From positions 154,238,817-154,302,816 of the forward strand of contig CM061132.1 in NCBI GenBank assembly GCA_030789695.1: DNA of 64,000 bases. Reading direction: 5' to 3'. Positions 48,143-58,055 of this stretch are shown piece by piece. The notes beneath the pieces were generated by a model that saw nothing but the letters and a program-made list of their open reading frames with translations, was not told the origin of the DNA and did not search any database. The first letter of the stretch is position 1. Each line of letters opens with the position of its first letter. This DNA is from Scilla litardierei (lineage: Eukaryota > Streptophyta > Magnoliopsida > Asparagales > Asparagaceae). A program made the position numbers and the translations under genes.

Positions 48143-49867
48143 CTAACATCTTTGAAAAATTTCACGAATTTCAGATTGATACTTATCTTTCTTTGGATGC
48201 AAGAGACTCTGTGGATATGGTGCGGGTGGAGAGTAAGGCTCTGGTTCTGGAACTCTCTTCTTTGAAGCGTCTGTGTCCTTGCTTACGCTCTCCTCTGGTA
48301 CTCCTTGCGGTTCACGATCCTCTTCATCTACCACCATCTCAGAAGTGTCCTTCGGCAGCTCAGGCTTTTGAACTTCTTTTCCACTCCTCAAAGTAGTCAC
48401 CGCTTGGCATGGTTTGATATTGCTGATTGCTGACGATGAACTCGTGTTGGGATTCGGGAGTGTTTGAGCAGGGAGCTTGCCCTTCTGCAGACTTGCCATA
48501 AGCTTTGTGATGCCATCATTCATTTGTTGGAACTGAGTCTGCTGCGTTTGTTGTTATTGCTGAAGTTGTTGCATCTGTTGGAACTGAGCTTGTTGCTGTT
48601 GTTGAAGTTGTTGATTTTGGTTCTGATGCAGCTGCATTAACTGTTGGAGCGTATCGCTGAGTGTCTGAAAATGTGGATCTGCTCCAGATTCCTCCTTCTT
48701 TCTCTGATTTCCACCTTGGTAGTTATTTTGAGGTGGTGGTCTGTATGGTTGAGAAGCTTGTGGCTTGTTTTGCCAACTGAGATTGGGGTGGTTGCGCCAA
48801 TTGGAACTGTATACGTTCGGGTTGAATCCTTGACCTGGATAAGAATTTGAAATGTTATTTACCTGACTAGGATCTTTGAGCACATCTTTAAGTGTTGGAA
48901 TGGTTGGACACCCCGATGTATTGTGCTCCAGACTGTCGCAAAGAGCACACTTCTCTTCAATAGTCACTGCCTTCACTCCCTTCATCTCTAGGTTTTGGAG
49001 CTTCCTAGTGATGAGGGCTTCCATCTTTGCTTCCAACGCCTCCTTGGATTTCAATGTAAAAGAGCCTCCACGGGATGAAGATTGAGGCTGGTCCGTTCGA
49101 TCGTAGTCAGGAGTTGCTTTTCAAGTCTGTGCACTCTCAGCGATGGACTCCAAGTAATCCCATGCCTCAGCTGGCTTTTTGTCAAATAACTCTATGTTGC
49201 ACATCATCTCTATAAATTGCTTCATAGAAGTGGGAAGCCCATCGTAGAAGAAGCCGATGAGACGGTACTCATCGAATCCATGGTGAGGGCATGCAAGTAG
49301 CAAGTCTTTGAACCTCTCCCAAGCAGCATCGAATGGTTCATTTCCTTTCTGCGAGAAGTTCACAATCTGTTTCTTTAGCCCCTGAGTCCTGTCCAAAGGA
49401 AAATACTTTTTAAGAAACTTTGCTTGTAAATTTACCCAAGAAGTAATAGAGTCCGAAGGTAAAGCGTTGAGCCAATTCTTCGCCTTATCCTTAAGTGAAA
49501 ATGGAAAAAGTTTAAGATATATGGTTTTATTGCTCGTTTTTCCATCTACACAGGTTAAGCAAACATCCTCAAATTCCTTTATATGTAAATATGGATTCTC
49601 CCTCTCTATACCGTGATAGGTAGGGAGAAGTTGAACCATTCCGGGTTTTAGGCCGAATGAATTGGCATCGGCTGGAAGCATGATGCATGAGCCAGAAGCA
49701 GACCTAGTAGGTCTGAGCACATCTCTAAGTGACCTATCTCCAAAAGTTTGAGAATAGTCGTCATTGTCATTTCCACTGGTGTCATTTGTGTTTTGTGCCA
49801 TATTTACGTGTCGAACTAATCTATGTGTCCTAGGGGTTCTAAGCCACATAAACAAATAAGAACACAA
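48143..49867 (-). pseudogene. Athila 1 gag, with in-frame stops
   Basis: The minus-strand frame from 49867 (true start probably the MAQNTNDTSG Met at 49801) contains the Retrotrans_gag domain (KDKAKNWLNALPSDSITSW, LQAKFLKKYFP, EPFDAAWERFKDLL, GFFYDGLP). A TGA at 49121-49123 is followed in the same frame by a Cys-rich CALCDSLEHNTSGC knuckle (CX2CX4HX4C), an Asn/Pro-rich stretch and a polyGln tract (48555-48650). A second stop lies at 48554-48556 and a third at 48143-48145. All three sit in one frame, so point mutations rather than indels ended this gene. Confidence 0.88.
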
Positions 49868-50076
49868 AAGATGATATTTTTGTTGTTTTTGTTTTATCTC
49901 AAGCTAATTTTTATGGGTTTTGAAAATATTTAAAACGAAATTACATCAAACAAACCAAACAAAGCAAAAAAAAATTCAAAACGAATGGATATACAAAGTT
50001 TTTATACACAATAGAGTGGAACGATCTTACCGAATTTTCCAAGTTAATTGAAAACCCTAAAATATGTAGACCGTTG

Positions 50077-50094
50077 TCCCCGGCAACGGCGCCA
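50077..50094 (-). promoter_or_regulatory. Athila 1 primer-binding site
   Basis: Minus-strand TGGCGCCGTTGCCGGGGA lies a few bases after the 5' LTR end (...GGAACAGTCCA). This is the usual Athila primer site. Confidence 0.9.
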
Positions 50095-50099
50095 AACAC

Positions 50100-50449
50100 T
50101 GGACTGTTCCAAAAAGATGTACCGATAATCCAAAGTATAGGACGTCGGTCAAGTAGTAAACCTGGTGAGACCATGATCGTATTCCTCAGGGACAAAGCAA
50201 CCTGTAAATTTCACAATTTAGAATTAAGCAAGAAAAGTTATTTGATGAGAGGTGAACCACCATTCGAAGACGATTTTTTATTTGGATTTAACGTGAGGTA
50301 AAAGTCGTTTTAAAAATTTGCGAAAATGGAATAAAGTGAACGTGAAAGTATGATTTATAAAAAGCGTGTGTGTGTTGTGTTTCCATTAGTGTTGCAGTAG
50401 GTTCATTCTCCATGGTTTCTCAATTCTGCATCCATGCCAAGGTATGTGG
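50100..50449 (-). repeat. Athila 1 5' LTR, inner part (before nested element)
   Basis: On the plus strand it starts TGGACTGTTCCAAAAAGATG and matches 29608 onward, up to CCATGCCAAGGTATGTGG, where Athila element 2 begins. It continues at 61259. Confidence 0.88.
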
Positions 50450-52007
50450 TGACGTGCGTTTATATTTCATATATTCACGCACGTTTTCTTTTGTTTTTCT
50501 CCGTGTTTTCCGCCGTCTCTTATTCGTTTTCGTGTATTTTCCCGTTTTCTTTCACTTTTCTTTGTTTATCCATGATTGCAGGAGTTCGACCGCGTAGGGG
50601 ACGTTTTACGATGATATCCCAAGTCCCCGGAGCAACGGGAGAAGTCACGCGTGATCCAGGGGGTCAAACGTCGAAGGATTCATCTTTCAGCCCCTCACCC
50701 GATCGGTTGGTCATCTCCAACCGATCGGGTGATGCACGCGTGCACCACCCGGTCTCTACCGCAGCTCACAAAGAAGTCACCCGACCGGTTCACAGACCGG
50801 TTCTGCGGGCGGCTGTTCTCTGTCTTTTCAAGCGGAATTCCAACCGATCGGGTGATTCTCACCCGATCGGTTCATCAGTAGCTGAGAAAGTCAGTTGAAG
50901 ACACGGGGGTCGAACCGACCGGTTCGCCCGACTGCTCCAAGATCCAACCGGTCGCTCAAGAACTCACCCGATCGGTTCGTGAGATCGGGTGAAAACTCGC
51001 CGTTTTCTGTGATATATCTGTAACGGACCAACCGATCGGTTGACTTTTCAACCGATCGGTTGATCCGAAAATCTATATATATGACCCCTAGGGTTCAGAA
51101 ACGAGAGAGTTGTATTTTTTTACTGTTTTATTTCCTTGTGACGGCTGTAATTATTACTCTTAAGTAAGTTTTCAGATCTTTCTAAATTTTTAGTACTGTC
51201 TTTATTGCTCCTTTACTTCCGCATTGCAATTGCTTGATTATGATTCTAACGGTTAAATTTCATTTAGATTGCTTTTTCATGAATTTTTGTGAGTAGTTCC
51301 CAAATCTGGGATTTTGGTGGAAACCCCTTCGGGGGCTCTTCCCGATGCGTCCATAGGGTTAGGAAATCGATAGGGAGTAGGAATCTAACGGTTACGCGGG
51401 GCGTTTCATTGTCATCGGCGGGGAAAAAGACCGCCTTTGACCGTCGGGCCAAGGGGGAATAAACTTGGCGGTTGACTCCCTAGCCAAAGCTCACGCCTTT
51501 AGCGTAGACGCCGAATCCTAGCACGCGGGAGCGGCAGGATGAGACGTCGGGAGATATCGTTGCGGACTTAGTGCTCCCGGGATCGATCAGTGTTTATGGA
51601 CACGGGAGTGCCCACTGATCGAATCCGGGAAGTCCGGTGTATCATCCTGGGCACCGACCGGAATATCAGGCCCATGGGACGCCGGTACCACTTTCAGAGG
51701 CAACGTCTCACCATTAGACCCTAATCCCGATCGCTATCCATACCCGTAGGCCGTATCGGCGAGAGTCTCTCGTCGGGTCGGAAACCAAAGTCCCGAGTTT
51801 ACTTTCTTTTTGTCCATACGCTTTCATTTCTTTTCGTGACAACCAACCACCGATTTGGGCTAGCTCGCCCCTCGGGGTGATTTAGGTCCTACCTGACCCA
51901 AGCACAACCTCGCCTCCCTGAGTTCGATATTCCCGCACCACTTCACTAACCGTGAAACTTGCGGTAGACGACACCGCCGCCGCGGCACACGCAGCGGGGG
52001 CCGGTCA
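50450..52007 (+). repeat. Athila 2 5' LTR with CCGATCGG palindrome array
   Basis: Starts TGACGTGCGTTTATATTTC and ends GGGGGCCGGTCA. Between 50695 and 51062 there are about ten palindromic or half-palindromic CCGATCGG/CCGACCGG sites. They end with two perfect CAACCGATCGGTTG copies (51029-51042, 51049-51062). A TATA box (CTATATATATG, 51073-51083) lies 10 bp after the last palindrome. Short coding frames in the LTR are not genes. Confidence 0.92.
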
Positions 52008-52013
52008 AGTTTA

Positions 52014-52030
52014 TGGCGCCGTTGCCGGGG
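52014..52030 (+). promoter_or_regulatory. Athila 2 primer-binding site
   Basis: TGGCGCCGTTGCCGGGG, six bases after the LTR end; the same primer type as Athila 1. Confidence 0.92.
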
Positions 52031-52213
52031 AGGCAACGTGCTTGATATTTTAGGATCTTGAGAACCCTCGTGTCTAGATCATATCCCTACCTCGCGATAA
52101 TTTTCGCATTCTCCTTTTTCTTTTTTTCTTTTTTCTTTCTTATTTTTATTTCTTATTTTATCTGTTTCTTTCCCACTTGTCGCTTCACGGGTGTTTGTTG
52201 TTTTTCATGCGCA

Positions 52214-53436
52214 GGAGTTCAAGGAGTCTTGACGACTTGATCCCCCTCGATCCAGAGATTAACGCCACCCTTAGGCGCTTGGCCGTCTAGAAGCGAAGAA
52301 GAGAAGATCCCGGCCCCATGGCAAGTATGTTGCATGCAGTTTCAGGAGACATCTGGGATCACTCTCACCATATCCGCTGTTTGGCGCAGAGCTTAGCAGA
52401 ATCACTAAATACTTCGAATATACTAAACCTCCTGTCTGCCGCCGTGGAAGGCCAGAGATGTCGAGATGCGCAGGAGCACCTTGCCATGGCAACTCCCTTT
52501 CCCCTCGGAGAAACGGCATATATCGACAACCATGGTCTCGAATGTAGTGAAGAAGGGTTAACCGCAGGGTTGTGCCAAGAGAGCCAACCGCCCAGGTGTG
52601 GAGGCGACGCTGAACGGGAATCAATCTATCCCTTGCAGACCTCTATCGAGCGTCCCCAGTCATTGGGCAATGGAGAAGCTGGAAATGGTTTTGGAGAATC
52701 GTCGATGACTGAAACCTGTTTTCACCTACAAGCCTTCTTCCCGGATAATTATGATGAGCTCGGAAAAGACCCGGTGCATCCCTTGATCATTCCCACTATA
52801 CCCTGCGAAGTTTCGCCGTGCGGAGCCACGGCCGAGGGAGAGATTATGGGTGTTGGCTTCAGCGAAATCCACGAAGAACTCCTTTCCCTTGAGGATGCTC
52901 AGCTTGAAAAGTACGCGTCAGGGCCTCAAGAAGTTGAGATGAAAGAATTACCGCCGGGGCTTAAATATGAATATTTGGGAGCAGGCTCGACCCTTCCGGT
53001 TATAGTCAACTCTTCGCTACCCGAAGATCAAATGAACAAACTTCTTGGAGTTCTGAAAAGGTTTAAAGGAGTTTTCGGATATGCAATTGAGGATCTAAAA
53101 GGGGTTAGCTTGGGCCTCTACTCACACAGAATCCTTCTTGAAGATGAGCAAGCCTCCTCGATCGAGCCACAGCGGAGGTTAAATCCCATAATGATGGAGG
53201 TTGTGAAGAAAGAGATTGTTAGGCTTCTGCATGCCGGTATTATATACCCTATCTCCGATAGTCGCTGGGTTAGCCCGGTGCACGTTGTACCCAAGAAAGG
53301 AGGGATGACGGTGGTTCGCAATGAAAAGAACGAACTTGTACCAACAAGGACCGTCACGGGGTACAGGATGTGCATTGACTATAGAAAGCTGAACAAGGCT
53401 ACAAGGAAGGATCATTACCCCCTCCCCCTTTATTGA
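52214..53436 (+). pseudogene. Athila 2 gag N-terminus fused to RT N-terminus (gag-protease deletion)
   Basis: A frame open from about 52214 contains LDPEINATLRRLA, a gag N-terminus typical of Athila. It meets a TAG at 52288-52290, then runs open from 52318 through an unassigned stretch to GLKYEYLGAGSTLPVIV, GIIYPISDSRWVSPVHVVPK and GYRMCIDYRKLNKATRKDHY. The Retrotrans_gag core, zinc knuckle and protease active site are all absent. The gag start and RT start are in one frame, so the deletion kept the frame. A single extra C in the run 53424-53428 shifts the frame and ends the ORF at 53436, just before the palm motif. Confidence 0.82.
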
Positions 53437-55849
53437 CCAGATGCTCGAGAGGCTGGCGAAGCATAATTATTTCTGTTTCATGGACGGGTATTCAGGATTT
53501 CTTCAAATCCCTATTCATAACGATGACCAGGAGAAGACAACTTTCACTTGCCCGTTCGGGACGTATGCCTACAGAAGAATGCCGTTTGGACTTTGCAACG
53601 CCCCTGCTACATTCTAAAGGCTCATGTCCGCTATCTTCTCCGACTACTCCCAAGATATCATGGAGGTTTTCATGGACGACTTCTCAGTCTACGGAGCTCA
53701 ATTTGACTCGTGCCTCAATAACCTCACTAAAGTCCTGGAGAGATGTCAAGAAAAGGGACTAGTCCTGAACTGGGAGAAGTGTCACTTCATGGTCCAAGAG
53801 GGAGTTGTGCTGGGACACATCATCTCTTCGAGGGGAATCGAGGTCGATAAGGCTAAAGTCGAAGTGATTGAAAAACTTCCACCACCGCACAATCTTCGAG
53901 GAGTCCGTGGTTTCTTGGGACACGCGGGATTTTATCGCCGCTTCATAAAAGATTTCTCGAAGATTTCCAGGCCTCTGACCCAGCTCCTCGTAAAAGACGC
54001 TCCTTTCGTCTTCAGCGAGGAGTGTATGGATGCCTTCCGCACTTTGAAGCAAGCATTGATTTCCGCACCCATAATACAGCCGCCGAACTGGAAACTCCCC
54101 TTTGAGCTGATGTGTGATGCTAGTGATTACGCGGTTGGTGCCGTCCTGGGGCAGAGGAAAGATAAAAATCTTCACGTCATATATTATACGAGCAAAACCC
54201 TTGATGCCGCCCAAAGAAATTATACTACCATGGAAAAGGAATTGCTCGCGGTGATCTACGCCATGGATAAGTTCCGACAATATCTCGTTGGCGCCAAGGT
54301 GATCGTACACACGGATCACGCGGCTCTTAAATATCTATTGAACAAGAAAGAAGCCAAGCCACGACTCATTAGATGGATTCTTCTCCTACATGAATTTGAC
54401 CTGGAAATCAGAGACAAGAAGGGGGCGGAGAATGTTGTTGCCGATCACCTGTCCAGGATGCCCATTCTCGATTTGAATGCTTCACCGATTGATGATTCAC
54501 TCCCTGATGAGCATCTCTTCTCTGTCTCTTCCTCCTGGACCCCCTGGTACGCCGACATCGCAAACTATCTGGCTTGTGCCGTCGTCCCCCACAATGTGAG
54601 CTTTCAGAAGAAGAAGAAGTTTTTCCATGAGGTCCGCAAATTCTATTGGGATGACCCCCACCTATACAAAACCTGCAATGATGGGGTGATTCGAAGATGC
54701 ATCCCTGAAACTGAGGCGACGTCCATCATTTCCCACTGCCACGGGCAGCAATGTGGAGGGCACGCGAGCACTTACAAGACCACCGCTAAAATTCTTCAAA
54801 GCGGATTTTACTGGCCTACACTCTTCAAGGACACCCATGTTTATGTCCAATCCTGCGATAGATGCCAAAGGGCTGGGAATATCTCCAAAAGAAATGAGAT
54901 GCCTCAACACTACATCCTGGAGATAGAAATCTTCGATGTATGGGGGATAGACTTCATGGGTCCGTTCCCTTCTTCCTCGGGGAACCGGTATATCTTGGTG
55001 GCCGTTGACTACGTGTCGAAATGGGTTGAAGTGGTGGCCAGTCCTACCAATGACTCGAGAGTGGTGGCCAAGTTCTTTAAAAGCAACATCTTCCCGCGGT
55101 TCGGTGTGCCTCGTGTCCTGATCAGTGACGGAGGGAGCCACTTTATAGAGAAGAAATTTGAGGCCCTCTTAAAAAAATACGGGGTACAACACCGGGTGGG
55201 GCGTGCCTACCACCCGCAGACCAGCGGACAGGCGGAAGTCTCAAACCAGGAGATTAAAAGCATACTAGAAAAGACAGTAGCTAATTCCAGGAAGGACTGG
55301 TCATCAAGGCTCCCTGACGCGCTTTGGGCTTATAGGACAGCTTTTAAAACTCCTATCGGCACTACCCCCTACCGGCTCGTCTATGGGAAGGCTTGTCATT
55401 TTCCTGTGGAATTGGAACATAAAGCATATTGGGCGGTTAAGAATCTGAACTTCGACACCAAGAAAGTAGGAGTGCACCGGCAACTACAACTCAACGAACT
55501 CGACGAAATTCGGCTCAATGCCTATGAGAACGCTAAGATTTACAAGGAGAAGCTGAAGCGGTGGCACGATAAGCGAATCTTGAGGAGGGAATTCAAGGTA
55601 GGGGACTTAGTTCTCCTATTCAACTCACGGCTGAAGCTCTTTCCTGGGAAACTCAAGTCAAGATGGTCGGGACCGTTCCGCGTCACCAAGGTTTTCCCTC
55701 ATGGGGCTATCGAGATAATGGGAAGGGATGAGCCGTTTAAAGTAAACGGGCAGCGGCTGAAACACTATGCAGTAGGGGAACCAGAATCCTCTCCGGTCGA
55801 ATCCCCCACGAGCGACAACCCTTCCTCTAACCCTCCGGATCCTAATTGA
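53429..55849 (+). pseudogene. Athila 2 RT palm, RNase H and integrase
   Basis: After the 1-bp shift the frame reads FIDQMLERLAKHNYFCFMDG and RRMPFGLCNAPATF. It has a TAA at 53615-53617, where Gln is expected, and is then open from 53624 for 741 codons. In that part FMDD is at residues 16-19. RNase H has [38 protein letters not shown] and [14 protein letters not shown]. The integrase finger [10 protein letters not shown]...CDRCQRAG is followed by the core residues IDFMGPFP (D), LISDGGSHF (D) and [14 protein letters not shown] (E). The end has [16 protein letters not shown]. This 741-codon part would make an intact RNase H and integrase. Confidence 0.92.
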
Positions 55850-56831
55850 CCACCGCTGCGGGCGTCGAGCCAACGACGTTAAACAAGTGCGCTTCATGGG
55901 AGGCAACCCATGTTCCAAACTTATACTTCGTTTTGTAGTTTTTCCACTTTATTTCTCTCTATTTTTATGAATAAATCCAGCCGATTTTGTTTCCATGAAG
56001 GAACTCATGCAATCTCTTGGTTCTTGCAGAAAAAGGGGCCTCAACCGATCGGGTGGGTTCCCACACGATCGGTTGGGGCGTGTCAGATACGAACCAAGAA
56101 CTGTGCCCGAGTGAACCGACCGGTTGAACAAACAAGGAGACCGGGTGACAGACCGGGTAAGCTGGGGAGAGCTCTCGGGAAATTCTTGGGGTTTACCAAC
56201 CGATCGGTTGGGTTTGATGCGATCGGTTGAAGCAACCGGGGGAGCTGCCCTGAATTCTCGGGAAAAATTTGGCAGCGGCCAACCGATCGGTTGACATTTC
56301 AACCGACCGGTTCGCCTGTAGCCGTTGACCGACAAGATCTTTCAGATTTTGGCTACCCGACCGGGTGGGTTTCCACCCGATCGGTTCATATTCGCCCCTA
56401 TAAATAACCCGGGCGCACGGCGACCGCACCCGACCTCAGAAAACCCCCCTTCGCACCATTTCACGCCCTCCGGCTGTAGATTCGACTTCCTCGACCCTAC
56501 ATCCTGACTCTAAACCTTCATCCCCACTCGCTCCCATACCTCCCGACCTCCGCCACTTCGCCATCGTGGACATTCCACCATCAAAGCCCCCAAACCCTAA
56601 CCCTAGCCCCAAGACTTTCAAATTCCTGTTCTTGTCGGATCAGCAAGCGACGACTTCCCGGATTATTTCCTCCTACTTCGCGAGACTCTCGGGCGCTTAA
56701 TCTTGCCGCATCGAAGGGTAACATTCTTCCACTCTAAACATCTTCAATTTTATCTGTAAATTCTTAATTTGGTGTGGTATCTGCTTCACTTACTACATTT
56801 TCATCTTAAGTTCGCCACCCACACAGCCGCC
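55850..56831 (+). promoter_or_regulatory. Pre-env spacer with LTR-like palindromes and a TATA box
   Basis: Begins with the Athila motif GACGTTAAACAAG..GGGAGGCAACCCA. 56040-56390 then repeats the LTR palindrome types, including CAACCGATCGGTTG-6 nt-CAACCGACCGGTTC (56280-56313) and ACCCGATCGGTT (56375-56386). CTATAAATA (56398-56406) follows 11 bp later, matching the LTR layout. A 5' UTR-like stretch with a possible intron (donor GGTAAC near 56717, acceptor TTAAG near 56810) leads to the env-like ATG. Promoter function is inferred. Confidence 0.6.
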
Positions 56832-58055
56832 ATGTCTAAGAAGGGGAAGGAAATTGCATCATCTTCGCGCCGCAACCCGCTCCACGGCCCCTTCCCACCC
56901 TCTTTCCTTGGCATAAACCCTTCTACGGCAGAGCAGTCTGACCGCTTGCGGGCACTGCTTCATCGTCCGATGAGACCCACGCTCTTCGCCGATCGCCCCA
57001 CACTTGAAGCTCTAGGGCTTTCATACGGCGTCGCCAGAATTTTCGATTGTATCGGGTCCCATACCCTCTCTCACATTCATGCTCACACACACAGAAATCT
57101 AACACTCGAATTCCTCAGTTCCCTCGAGTTGTGTGATGGAGGTTTCTCCTTCCGCGCTTTCAATTGTGACTTTTCTCTAGGCTTCATCGAGCTAAACAAT
57201 ATCCTTAACCTCCGTCACCCAGATCTTAATACTGAACATTCCACCCACGATCGAACTGATATCTACTCTCAATTTCGGGCTGATGGTGTTTGGCAACGAT
57301 TCACCCGGTACACCACCTTTCCACCCGAGGCTCCCGCCTCCTACATTATTCACCCGTGTTACCGCCTCGCCCATTGCATCCTCGCCAACACCGTTTTCGC
57401 CCGCGTGGATGTATCCGATGTATCTAGGGATGAGCTCTTCTTTCTCTATGCCATGTCCGATGACAGGATCCTTGGGGACGTCCCTATGCCCATAAACACC
57501 GCTCATTGGATCGTCCATGAAATTTTCGCTGTTAGCCGCGCCACTTCTGGTTCCATCTGTTGTGGAGGGATGATCACCCTTATTGTCAGTTGTGTTCTGA
57601 GGGTACCTCCCGACCTCCCTATTTTGCCTGGACGTAGCCGCATTGATCGCGATTACTTAATCGACATCAATGTACTCACTCCCTTCGGTGAAGACCGTGC
57701 TGTCTACCTCTACAGCCCCGCCTGCGAACCCTTCGCGATCCCGCCACCCCTAGCCCCTTTGCGGGTACCTTATACCCCGTCTCGCCTTCCTTGGGAGTTT
57801 TACCCCGATCCTTGGTATTCCCCATTAGTCCATCTCACACCCTTGGATCCTCCCGATTGGCACCCAACTGTCGGCCCACCAACTACGGTCTTCTTCCACC
57901 ACAGCCCCCCGGTGCACAACGATCCCCCCGTGCTCCAGCCTGTCGCCCCTCCTTCACCCGTAGGTACACCCTCCTCCTCCTCCGAGGATTCTTTCATTCA
58001 CTATTCCCCTCCCTCCTCCCCCTCCCCCGACCACCCATCCCCTCCTGCTTTCTGA
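56832..58055 (+). CDS. Athila 2 env-like ORF (putative plant transposon protein domain)
   Basis: I chose the ATG at 56832 (MSKKGKEIASSS, in a GCCGCCATG context) over the in-frame ATG at 56769. The ORF has 407 codons and is uninterrupted. Residues 1-25 are basic and Ser-rich. About 40-300 is the globular domain (RPTLEALGLSYGV, CDFSLGFIELNNILNL, WQRFTRYTTFPP, HPCYRLAHCILANTVF, RDELFFLYAM). The tail from about 320 is Pro-rich. Such ORFs occur after pol in Athila elements and are called env-like. There is no clear signal peptide or transmembrane anchor, so the role is unknown. It is the only uninterrupted full-length retroelement ORF in the window. Confidence 0.8.
   Translation: MSKKGKEIASSSRRNPLHGPFPPSFLGINPSTAEQSDRLRALLHRPMRPTLFADRPTLEALGLSYGVARIFDCIGSHTLSHIHAHTHRNLTLEFLSSLELCDGGFSFRAFNCDFSLGFIELNNILNLRHPDLNTEHSTHDRTDIYSQFRADGVWQRFTRYTTFPPEAPASYIIHPCYRLAHCILANTVFARVDVSDVSRDELFFLYAMSDDRILGDVPMPINTAHWIVHEIFAVSRATSGSICCGGMITLIVSCVLRVPPDLPILPGRSRIDRDYLIDINVLTPFGEDRAVYLYSPACEPFAIPPPLAPLRVPYTPSRLPWEFYPDPWYSPLVHLTPLDPPDWHPTVGPPTTVFFHHSPPVHNDPPVLQPVAPPSPVGTPSSSSEDSFIHYSPPSSPSPDHPSPPAF

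Noticed and set aside
35264..52030. Possible tRNA genes at the tRNA-like motifs
   Set aside because: Only 12-18 bases complementary to tRNA 3' ends are present, next to LTR ends, so they are primer-binding sites and not tRNA genes.
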